Source: an uncultured Micavibrio sp.
GTDB lineage: Bacteria; Pseudomonadota; Alphaproteobacteria; Micavibrionales; UBA1664
Length of the DNA stretch: 19,105 bases
Reading direction: 5' to 3'
NCBI GenBank assembly: GCA_937896295.1
Contig: CALBME010000090.1
Location: 1 to 19,105, forward strand
This document shows positions 12,628 through 19,105 of the stretch, in pieces. The position numbers were made by a program, and so were the translations under genes. Each line of letters opens with the position of its first letter. Position 1 is the stretch's first letter. The notes below the pieces were generated by a model. The model was not told the DNA's origin, ran no database searches, and worked only from the letters and a program-made list of their open reading frames with translations.

Positions 12628-13897
12628 CGAGGCGCGCAAGATAAGGGAAAGGAAGCGAGTGCTTGGAATTAAGCCGGAACAGGAAATCAAAGTTGGGGGC
12701 GCTGATTTTGCGCTGTATGAACTCGACCACGATATCGTCCTGCCAGTAACGCATACTGGCCAGTTTTTCGATCGTCATGGCGCTTTCTTCGATCTCCCCC
12801 ACGCATTCGAACGGCTTTACCCCGGCAACACCGGTCAGTTCCTCGTATCCGGGAAGCTGTTTGGAATCGTCAAGAAGATTGGTGCCGAAAATATCGACCA
12901 GGTTCTGCTTGTCCATGAAAGGCGCCAGCGCAAGAAAAACGAAACGGCACTTGGGGCAATTGCAGCACCATTTTTTACCGCGCGCGGCTTCGTCCTGCTT
13001 AAAGGCGGTGTTACAGCTGCGGAAAACCTCGTGATATTGCGACAGCCGCGCGAATTTACGGGCGATCGCAATTTCGGTCAGCGGGCGCAGGAATGAAAGA
13101 TAACGAAGACCTGTACCGACATGAGATTTCACCCATTCGTCCAGCGCCACTTCGAATTCATACGATTTGCTGTACTGGTGGTTTACGCCTTCGAAATTCG
13201 ACGCGCTGGCTGACGCCTCGTTCGACATGACCACGGTATCATATCCATACAGCACGGCGCAGCACAGCGCGATGACGCTGATGATCGCGGTGATCGGTAC
13301 ATGTCCGTTGAGGGCGCCCGACGCGTTCATTTCAATCAAATTAGGTGAAAGGACGCGGCTGACATACAAGGACGGCATGCCGGACACCTTGATCGTATCT
13401 GCAATCGGCTGCGCCGCGCCGTTAGTGCCGCCGACTGCAAACAATGTCGGGTTCATATCACGAAGCATTTCCAGCGTGACGATGGAATCCTTGCCCCCAC
13501 CCACCGGGATCAGAACCTTTTCAGGAAGCTTCAGTTCCAGCGGCTTGGGCGGTGCTGCCAGCCCCTGCTCGAAATTCACCTTCAGTTCGATTTTGTTTTT
13601 AAACGCGAATTCCGCCAGCCCAAGCTGATAGACCTTCTTCATCCAGGTGGATGTGGCGATATCCATTTTGAACGCCTTGCACACAAGGCGGTCGGGCAGT
13701 TTGGCTTTGTAATAACTGACCCCGGCCATGAGAAGTAACAGGCGGAACAGGCGGTCGGCGGCCTCGGCATTATGGGCCGGCACGGGTGTCGGGAAAGTCA
13801 GTGTTTCGGTGAACTTGGTGCCATCGCTATAGCCGTAGTTGAGGTTCAGAACCCCTGTCTTGGCATCAAACGCGTAGCTTTCAAAAATGAAGTCCAT
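12602..13897 (-). CDS. murL: UDP-MurNAc-L-Ala-L-Glu epimerase MurL
   Basis: MurL, described in Xanthomonas oryzae, epimerises the terminal L-Glu of UDP-MurNAc-L-Ala-L-Glu to D-Glu in an ATP-dependent reaction, replacing the need for free D-Glu. The start is the ATG at 13897 (MDFIFESYAFD), giving 431 residues. The longer frame to 13936 crosses a likely promoter. Seen in order: LMAGVSYYKA (56-65), the PP-loop GGGKDS (133-138) suggesting adenylation chemistry, GHVPITAI (198-205), SNEASASASN (225-234), NHQYSKS (239-245), the Cys cluster WCCNCPKCRFVFLALAPF (310-327) and KPFECVGE (361-368). These agree with the MurL family as I remember it. It lies 60 bases after mraY and overlaps murD. AAGG is only 3-4 bases from the ATG. 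Alternatives among PP-loop enzymes (ExsB, ThiI-like) fit less well. Confidence 0.85.
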   Translation of the reverse strand: MDFIFESYAFDAKTGVLNLNYGYSDGTKFTETLTFPTPVPAHNAEAADRLFRLLLLMAGVSYYKAKLPDRLVCKAFKMDIATSTWMKKVYQLGLAEFAFKNKIELKVNFEQGLAAPPKPLELKLPEKVLIPVGGGKDSIVTLEMLRDMNPTLFAVGGTNGAAQPIADTIKVSGMPSLYVSRVLSPNLIEMNASGALNGHVPITAIISVIALCCAVLYGYDTVVMSNEASASASNFEGVNHQYSKSYEFEVALDEWVKSHVGTGLRYLSFLRPLTEIAIARKFARLSQYHEVFRSCNTAFKQDEAARGKKWCCNCPKCRFVFLALAPFMDKQNLVDIFGTNLLDDSKQLPGYEELTGVAGVKPFECVGEIEESAMTIEKLASMRYWQDDIVVEFIQRKISAPNFDFLFRLNSKHSLPFPYLARLDADKKPPR

Positions 13898-13906
13898 GGA
13901 CCTTAC

Positions 13907-13936
13907 ATTATAAAGGCAGCCGCACGATAGCGGCAA
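13907..13936 (-). promoter_or_regulatory. Candidate promoter for murL-murD
   Basis: On the minus strand TTGCCG (13931-13936, 4 of 6) is followed after 18 bases by a perfect TATAAT (13907-13912). Transcription would begin near 13900, almost at the murL ATG (13897). The -35 overlaps a short inverted repeat GCCGC-N6-GCGGC (13919-13934), a possible operator. It would let murL, murD and later genes be transcribed independently of rsmH-mraY. Confidence 0.45.
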
Positions 13937-13957
13937 CTCTGACTAATATACTGATAA

Positions 13958-15043
13958 TTAACGTAGTTTCAATGTGGATAATCCGACCATCGCAAGAATG
14001 ACGGCGATGATCCAGAACCGGATGACAATGGTGGGTTCCGACCATCCGTGTTTTTCAAAATGGTGATGCAACGGCGCCATCAGGAAAACCCGCTTGCCGG
14101 TCATCTTGAAGTAAGCGACCTGGATCATCACGGAAACGGTTTCGGCTACGAACAGCCCCCCGATGATGGCCAGGACCAGCTCATGCTTGGTAATGACCGC
14201 GATGGTTCCAAGCACCCCGCCCAGCGACAGCGAACCCGTATCACCCATGAACACCATGGCGGGCGGCGCATTGTACCAGAGGAACCCCATCGCCCCGCCG
14301 ATCAGTGCGCCGCAGAGAATGGCCAGTTCGCCCGAACCGGGAACGTAATGCAGCTGAAGGTAATCGGCATAAATCGCGTTGCCCACGACATAGGCGATCA
14401 GCCCGAAACACGCGGCCGCGATGGCCACCGGCACGATGGCAAGCCCATCAAGGCCGTCCGTCAGGTTGACGGCGTTCGACGCCCCGATCATGACGAACAC
14501 CGCAAACGGCATGAAAAACACACCCAGCGGGATCAGCGCCGACTTAAAGAAGGGTATGGCGACGGTGTCGTAAAGACCTGCCGGCAGGCTGTAGAAAATC
14601 CCGACGGCCACAGCACTGGAAATGATGATCTGCCAGATTAGTTTCTTACGTCCGGGCAGGCCCTTGACGTTCTGCTTGGTCAGTTTCAGGTAATCATCGG
14701 CAAAACCGATCATGCCGAACCCGATCATGACGGCCAGCGCCAGCCATACGTACTGTTCCCGCAGATCCGACCACAGCAAGGTGCTGATCGTCACCGAGAT
14801 CAGGATCATCAGTCCGCCCATCGTCGGCGTACCACGTTTTTTGAAATGACTTTCGGGACCGTCTTCGCGGATAGGCTGGCCGCCTGAATGTTTGTTGCGT
14901 AACCACGTGATCAGCCGGGGTCCGATCAAAAAACAGATGATCAGCGATGTCATCGTCGCGCAGCCCGTGCGGAACGTCAGGTAACGGAACAGGTTGAACA
15001 CCTGAAAATCACTGGCCAGCGGGGAAAGCAGATTATAAAGCAC
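13958..15043 (-). CDS. mraY: Phospho-MurNAc-pentapeptide transferase MraY
   Basis: MraY transfers phospho-MurNAc-pentapeptide from UDP to undecaprenyl phosphate, making lipid I in the inner membrane. The 361-residue polytopic protein has normal length and all family marks: GGQPIREDGPESHFKKRGTP (residues 54-73), the FADDYLK Asp pair (114-120), NAVNLTDGLDGLA (190-202), MGDTGSL, and the C-terminal cytoplasmic motif MAPLHHHFEKHGWSE. Its start overlaps the 3' end of murE by 11 bases, so murF, which normally lies between them, is absent. The gap downstream to murL is 60 bases. Confidence 0.97.
   Translation of the reverse strand: MLYNLLSPLASDFQVFNLFRYLTFRTGCATMTSLIICFLIGPRLITWLRNKHSGGQPIREDGPESHFKKRGTPTMGGLMILISVTISTLLWSDLREQYVWLALAVMIGFGMIGFADDYLKLTKQNVKGLPGRKKLIWQIIISSAVAVGIFYSLPAGLYDTVAIPFFKSALIPLGVFFMPFAVFVMIGASNAVNLTDGLDGLAIVPVAIAAACFGLIAYVVGNAIYADYLQLHYVPGSGELAILCGALIGGAMGFLWYNAPPAMVFMGDTGSLSLGGVLGTIAVITKHELVLAIIGGLFVAETVSVMIQVAYFKMTGKRVFLMAPLHHHFEKHGWSEPTIVIRFWIIAVILAMVGLSTLKLR
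13973..13981 (-). promoter_or_regulatory. DnaA-box match in the mraY 3' end, upstream of murL
   Basis: TTATCCACA on the minus strand, identical to the box upstream of ftsZ, spans Leu-Ser-Thr codons near the mraY C-terminus. It is 37 bases before the candidate murL -35. Because it sits in coding sequence it may be chance. Confidence 0.3.
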
Positions 15044-16445
15044 GTTTCATTTCCTTTATCGCGTTGGCCGCCTCTTCGACATCGTCGAAGGGCAATACGT
15101 TCGAGCCGACAATCTGGCCCTGTTCATGTCCCTTGCCGGCAATTACCAGCACATCCCCTGCATCCAGTCCAGCCACGGCCTCGCGGATGGCCGTGCGGCG
15201 GTCGCCGATTTCGGCTGAATTCGGGGCCCCTGCCCTGATTTCAGCCCGGATAATCCCCGGATTCTCAGATCGCGGGTTGTCATCGGTGATGATGGCCAGA
15301 TCCGCAAGCTTGGTGGCAATGCCACCCATGACAGGCCGCTTGCCCTTGTCGCGGTCCCCACCGCAACCAAACACGACGACAAGCCGCCCCGCAGTATGCG
15401 GACGCAAGGCCTTGAGAACGGTTTCAAGTCCATGCGGCGTGTGCGCGTAATCAACATAGACCGGCGCGCCCGGCACCAGTTGCAGACGCCCCGGCACCCC
15501 CTGCAGTTTCTCAAGATGCGGCACAAGTATATCAAACGATATTTTTTCCGTACCCATGACGATACCTGCGGCTGTCAGCGCGTTGACCCCCTGAAACAGA
15601 CCGACCAGCGGCAGATTGATGGTAAAGGACTTGCCATTCGCGCTGACATCCAGGATCTGCCCAAACGGTGTCGGCGTTTGTTTGACAAGACGAATTTCAC
15701 AGTCCGGCGCCGAACCGATGCGGATCTTCGGCTGTGACACCATACTACTGAGCCTGGCCCCATATTCATCGTCCGTATAGATGACCGCGGGTGCATCCTT
15801 GGGCAGCAATGTATCGAACAGGCGTGTCTTGGATGCGAAATACGCCTCCATCGTGCCGTGATAGTCCAGGTGATCATGCGTCAGGTTGGTAAAGGCCGCC
15901 GCAGACAGTTTCACACCGTCAAGCCGGCTTTGATCGATACCGATGCTGGATGCCTCCATCGCAAGATGGGTAACACCTGCGCCCGCAAGGTCTGCAAGCT
16001 CGGCATGCAGCTGCACCGGATCAGGCGTGGTCAGGCCACCTTTTTTCATGGTGATGCGCGATACGATGCCCAGTGTACCAAGGCTGGCTGACGTGTGGCC
16101 AAGCGCATCCCAGAGTTGCGATGCGAAGGTCACCGTCGATGTTTTACCGTTGGTCCCCGTGACCGCAGCAATAGTGTGTGGCTGCGATCTATAAAATCCC
16201 GCCGCCAGAAGGGCAAAACGACGGCGCGGATTGGTGTCGGTCAGCAATGTGGCCCGCGCCCCTTCGGGCAGGGTTGTACCTTCCGGGGCCAGGATAAAGG
16301 CGGCCCCATTCGTCAGGGCATCAGCAATAAAAAGCCGCCCGTCGGCGATTTTTCCCTGCAATGCCGCAAACAGCCCCCCTTTACACACCATCCGGGAATC
16401 GGCGGTGAGACCTTTGATCTGTGACAGGATGTCTGCGTCGTTCAT
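15033..16445 (-). CDS. murE: UDP-MurNAc-tripeptide synthetase MurE (meso-DAP type)
   Basis: MurE adds the third residue to UDP-MurNAc-L-Ala-D-Glu. The 470-residue protein is slightly short at the N-terminus (GLTADSR begins at residue 12). It shows the UDP-site TADSR (14-18), P-loop TGTNGKTST (96-104), the EASS motif (164-167), NLTHDHLDYHG (187-197), the probable carbamylated Lys206, and the amino-acid specificity motif DDNPRSENP (388-396). The DNPR form indicates meso-diaminopimelate rather than L-Lys. KGHEQ lies near the C-terminus. The start overlaps the ftsI stop by ATGA, and the stop lies inside the mraY start region. Confidence 0.96.
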   Translation of the reverse strand: MNDADILSQIKGLTADSRMVCKGGLFAALQGKIADGRLFIADALTNGAAFILAPEGTTLPEGARATLLTDTNPRRRFALLAAGFYRSQPHTIAAVTGTNGKTSTVTFASQLWDALGHTSASLGTLGIVSRITMKKGGLTTPDPVQLHAELADLAGAGVTHLAMEASSIGIDQSRLDGVKLSAAAFTNLTHDHLDYHGTMEAYFASKTRLFDTLLPKDAPAVIYTDDEYGARLSSMVSQPKIRIGSAPDCEIRLVKQTPTPFGQILDVSANGKSFTINLPLVGLFQGVNALTAAGIVMGTEKISFDILVPHLEKLQGVPGRLQLVPGAPVYVDYAHTPHGLETVLKALRPHTAGRLVVVFGCGGDRDKGKRPVMGGIATKLADLAIITDDNPRSENPGIIRAEIRAGAPNSAEIGDRRTAIREAVAGLDAGDVLVIAGKGHEQGQIVGSNVLPFDDVEEAANAIKEMKRAL

Positions 16446-18178
16446 CGCTCGAAAGCGGCCGTTTTGGTTGTGACTTTGGGCTCACCCTGAATATACCCCG
16501 CCACGTCTTCTGCGAAAGCGGAATCAATCTTGGGATCGGCCGGGGGCATGCTGTCCAGCGCCATGATCGCCTTGGCGACGGCACCCGTGGGCGGCGCGGC
16601 GACCCATCCCGCGGTGGCGTAACCATAGGACTGCTTGTTGCCTTTGGGCTCATCGACGGAAATCAGGATGGCGTATTTGGGCTTATCTGCCGGAAAAGTC
16701 GCGACAAAAGACGAAACCAGCTTGTCCTTGATATATCCGCCCGGTCCGTTCTTTTCGGACGTGCCTGTTTTGCCGGCAATCATCGCGCCCGGCTCATCGG
16801 CTTTGGACCCCGTGCCATGCGTGACCACAAGACGAAGAAGTTCGCGCATTTTATGCGATGTCTCTTCCGAAATCATCCGGGGGCGCACTTCATCATGCTC
16901 ACCCTTGACGATATGAAGCATCGGCAGTGCGCCGCCATTCACGATCGCCGAAAATGCACGGATCAGGTGCAGCGGCGTCACCGCAATGCCATGACCGTAA
17001 GATGCGGTCATGGTGCTGACAGGCAACCAGGGATTGGGAACCAGCGGCGCTGCCTTTTCTGGGATATCGGTGATCGGCACCGGCGCGAAAAAGCCAAGTT
17101 TCTGATAAAACGATTTCAGACGGTCCGTACCGACGGTTTGCGCCACCAGCGCCGTACCGATGTTCGATGAATGCATGAACACCTCCGGCAACGTCATAAC
17201 GCGTTTCTGGGCATGGTAGTCTGTAATTGAAAAACGCCCGATCCTGATCGGCTTGGTGGCGTCAAAACGCTGATTGTAAGATCCATTCACCTCGTCCAGA
17301 AGAACGGCGATGGCGAATGTCTTGAAGGTCGAACCCATTTCATAAACACCAAGCGCATAGCGGTTGAACTTGGCATCGTCGCTGGCCGCACCGGCATCCT
17401 GCGGATCAAAATCGGGCAGCGACACAGCGGCAAGAATATCGCCCGAATTCACGTCCACAATGACTCCGCTGGCACCCTTGGCATTGAAATCATGAACTGC
17501 CTTCGCAACCTCGCGGCGCAGCGCATGCTGGAACCGCACGTCAATCGTCAGCTGAACCGGCGCACCGCCCTTGACCAGCACATCGTTCATGCTGCGCTCG
17601 ACACCGGCGAGGCCCGTGCCATCCACATCCGTATAGCCGATCAGGTGCGATGTCAGGGATTCTTGCGGATAAAAACGGCGCGATTCAGAACGGAAATTCA
17701 GCCCTGGATGGCCCAGTGCATTAACGGCTGCGATATCCTTGGGCGTAAGACCGCGGCGCAGCCAGACGAAACGCTGCTTACCGGACAGTTTTTTTGTGAT
17801 GTCCGCCTGATTGATATCAGGGAATATTTTTTTCAGGTCTTCAGCCGCACGGGCAGGTTCCAGAACCATTTTAGGATCCGCATACAGCGACATGGTATCA
17901 AGCGTTGTCGCCAGCAACACGCCGTTACGGTCCGTAATATCGGCACGTCCCGCCGCCAGAACAGCAGACCGGTCGTTCGTGCCACGCATGGCCTCATAAC
18001 GCGGCTCCGCCCCTTCCTGCCAAAGGCACAGATAGGTCACACGCGCCGCCATGCCTGCATAAGCGATCAGAAATAACAGACCCATCACCATCAGGCGGCC
18101 GCGCGCCGTTTCCACGGCGGAGCCGCGCGCGCCTACAATCTGCGCGGCATGGTCATTGATGGTGTCGGCAAAACCCAT
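16442..18178 (-). CDS. ftsI: Septal transpeptidase FtsI (PBP3, class B)
   Basis: FtsI cross-links septal peptidoglycan in the periplasm as partner of FtsW. The start chosen is the ATG at 18178 (MGFADTINDH), preceded by AAGGA that overlaps the ftsL stop codon. The upstream ATG at 18211 lies within ftsL and has no better signal. The 578-residue protein has a cytoplasmic tail, one membrane segment (about 30-47), the pedestal domain beginning RADITDRNGVLLA (78-90), and the transpeptidase domain with STFK (283-286, Ser283 nucleophile), SSN (337-339) and KTGT (470-473). The C-terminal tail after about 550 is short and has no PASTA domains. Stop overlaps murE start. Confidence 0.96.
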   Translation of the reverse strand: MGFADTINDHAAQIVGARGSAVETARGRLMVMGLLFLIAYAGMAARVTYLCLWQEGAEPRYEAMRGTNDRSAVLAAGRADITDRNGVLLATTLDTMSLYADPKMVLEPARAAEDLKKIFPDINQADITKKLSGKQRFVWLRRGLTPKDIAAVNALGHPGLNFRSESRRFYPQESLTSHLIGYTDVDGTGLAGVERSMNDVLVKGGAPVQLTIDVRFQHALRREVAKAVHDFNAKGASGVIVDVNSGDILAAVSLPDFDPQDAGAASDDAKFNRYALGVYEMGSTFKTFAIAVLLDEVNGSYNQRFDATKPIRIGRFSITDYHAQKRVMTLPEVFMHSSNIGTALVAQTVGTDRLKSFYQKLGFFAPVPITDIPEKAAPLVPNPWLPVSTMTASYGHGIAVTPLHLIRAFSAIVNGGALPMLHIVKGEHDEVRPRMISEETSHKMRELLRLVVTHGTGSKADEPGAMIAGKTGTSEKNGPGGYIKDKLVSSFVATFPADKPKYAILISVDEPKGNKQSYGYATAGWVAAPPTGAVAKAIMALDSMPPADPKIDSAFAEDVAGYIQGEPKVTTKTAAFER

Positions 18179-18185
18179 AAAATCC

Positions 18186-18875
18186 TTATTCGACGATCGG
18201 TCGTGCCACACCGGCGCGCGCCCCCACGGCGCGGACCGGCATCACCGATGCAATGGTTTGTTTCTGCGGCGTGACGCCCTTACGCGCGGAGGCAATAGGC
18301 CACGCGCCGTCCATGGACTTGGTGGGTACCGGCTGTTTTTTACGTGTCGTGGTGGCGGACACTGTTTTCACGTTCGTCTTTTTTACCGGGGCCGCAACTT
18401 TGGCAGCCACAGACTTGGCATTTGCTTTGGCCTGGGACGCTTTTTCAGATGGATGGGCAACCTCTTTGGTCAGGGGCGTATCCTGAATGATCACCGGCTT
18501 GGCAACCGTTTCCCCGGCGGACGGCTCTGCCGAAACTTCGGCGGACGCCACTTCAACCGGCGCAGCCACATCCTGAGGGGCTGCATCTTCTTGCACGATA
18601 TTGGCCACCGGCGCCGGTGCGGGCGGCATGACGATGTCCTGCTTCATGGCCATCAGTTCTTCCAGGCGCTGGGGACGGGTCAGATAGGCCCATTCAGCGT
18701 CCAGGACGCGCAAGGTCTGCTGCTCGTTCAATAGCTGACGATTCAGTTCGGTCACGCGCGCCTCACGGCGCTGCACACTTTGCGTGACCGAGAACACGGC
18801 CACCGCCATGGCAATCGCGGCCAGCGGAAGGACCAGAGGCCAGGGCGAAAAACGGATAGAACGCGAGCGGTTCAT
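18186..18875 (-). CDS. ftsL: Cell division protein FtsL with long C-terminal extension
   Basis: FtsL is a small bitopic protein that with FtsB and FtsQ activates FtsW-FtsI. The identification rests on position between rsmH and ftsI and on architecture: a short basic cytoplasmic tail, a membrane segment (residues about 12-32), a coiled-coil stretch (about 35-65) and the element LTRPQRLEELM (65-75), common near the end of the FtsL fold. At 229 residues it is about twice the usual size. Residues 84-229 are an Ala/Pro/Val/Lys-rich, low-complexity tail likely to be disordered in the periplasm and probably spanning toward the cell wall. The ATG overlaps the rsmH stop as ATGA (18872-18875). Confidence 0.88.
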   Translation of the reverse strand: MNRSRSIRFSPWPLVLPLAAIAMAVAVFSVTQSVQRREARVTELNRQLLNEQQTLRVLDAEWAYLTRPQRLEELMAMKQDIVMPPAPAPVANIVQEDAAPQDVAAPVEVASAEVSAEPSAGETVAKPVIIQDTPLTKEVAHPSEKASQAKANAKSVAAKVAAPVKKTNVKTVSATTTRKKQPVPTKSMDGAWPIASARKGVTPQKQTIASVMPVRAVGARAGVARPIVE

Positions 18876-19105
18876 GCTGCAATCCTTTCTGCGGTGCGCA
18901 CGGCCCAGCGAAGTTTCGCCGAACGCGCGCGCGGGTTGCGAGCTTCCTCCGCCTTGCCGGGGCGCACCTTGCGCGCCGGGGTATCGAAAGTTGCGGCCCG
19001 CGCGGGGGTTGAACGCGCGGGCCGGTGCCGCGAACCACCGGCGTCGCCGCCGCTGCGTTCGCGCAGACCACGTTGACCCCGCTGCCCGACAACGGGCCGA
19101 TCAGC
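18872..19105 (-). CDS. rsmH: 16S rRNA m4C1402 methyltransferase RsmH, C-terminal part
   Basis: RsmH (MraW) methylates N4 of C1402 in 16S rRNA and heads most dcw clusters. Only the last 77 codons are in the window; the gene continues beyond 19105, and no ATG is present, so the frame was found by translating back from the TGA at 18872-18874. Family marks are GGSRHRPA in the middle and the terminal signature RKVRPGKAEEARNPRARSAKLR, equivalent to the RKPV..SxAExxxNPRARSAKLR ending seen in the family. This part is very GC- and Arg-rich but the signature confirms it belongs to the cluster. The stop overlaps the ftsL start. Confidence 0.88.
   Translation of the reverse strand, partial: ADRPVVGQRGQRGLRERSGGDAGGSRHRPARSTPARAATFDTPARKVRPGKAEEARNPRARSAKLRWAVRTAERIAA

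Noticed and set aside
12628..12690. Longer murD N-terminus
   Set aside because: It lies inside murL and precedes the normal MurD beginning; no homology in the added residues.
13919..13934. GCCGC-N6-GCGGC inverted repeat as a terminator after mraY
   Set aside because: Only a 5-base stem and no U-run follows; it overlaps the candidate murL promoter.
18763..19092. 109-codon minus frame at the right end
   Set aside because: It is out of frame with RsmH, whose C-terminal signature is read in another frame ending at 18872.

Overview
The window is almost entirely a division and cell-wall (dcw) cluster read on the minus strand. It most likely comes from an alphaproteobacterium. The evidence is the gene order rsmH-ftsL-ftsI-murE-mraY-murD-ftsW-murG-murC-murB-ddl-ftsQ-ftsA-ftsZ, the style of the FtsL, FtsQ, FtsA and RsmH proteins, a meso-DAP type MurE, and GANTC sites plus a DnaA box upstream of ftsZ, as known for Caulobacter-type cell-cycle control. 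The genus cannot be named from sequence alone. Many genes overlap or abut (ATGA at rsmH/ftsL and ftsI/murE, TGATG at murC/murB, 11 nt at murE/mraY), so the cluster looks translationally coupled.

Layout from low to high coordinates: 1-225 is very GC-rich sequence with actinobacterium-like codon pattern on the plus strand, probably a chimeric contig end. The N-terminal part of ftsZ follows (to 454), then a 214-base regulatory region (455-668), a small helix-turn-helix-like gene (669-977), ftsA, ftsQ and ddl. A two-gene plus-strand operon (alpha/beta hydrolase and a membrane-anchored MurF-type ligase, 4445-6780) is divergent from ddl and convergent with murB. Then come murB, murC, murG, ftsW, murD, murL, mraY, murE, ftsI, ftsL and the 3' end of rsmH, which runs off the right edge.

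Two departures from a standard dcw cluster stand out. First, the gene between mraY and murD is a MurL-type epimerase, and the adjacent MurD has residue changes expected of a MurD2-type ligase. Together they predict the route known from Xanthomonas, in which L-Glu is added to UDP-MurNAc-L-Ala and then epimerised in place to D-Glu, instead of using free D-Glu from MurI. Second, murF is absent from its normal place between murE and mraY. Instead a MurF-like ligase with membrane segments replacing the usual UDP-binding domain sits with an alpha/beta hydrolase beside ddl. From memory, this ddl-hydrolase-murF grouping is the one found in Helicobacter and Campylobacter, and the Ddl here also carries Campylobacterota-like motifs.

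The genes would thus make UDP-MurNAc-pentapeptide (MurB, MurC, MurD, MurL, MurE, Ddl, MurF), convert it to lipid II (MraY, MurG) and polymerise it at the septum (FtsW, FtsI with FtsL and FtsQ, FtsA and FtsZ), with two steps apparently taken over by enzymes of foreign type. No tRNA, rRNA, CRISPR array or insertion sequence was seen.
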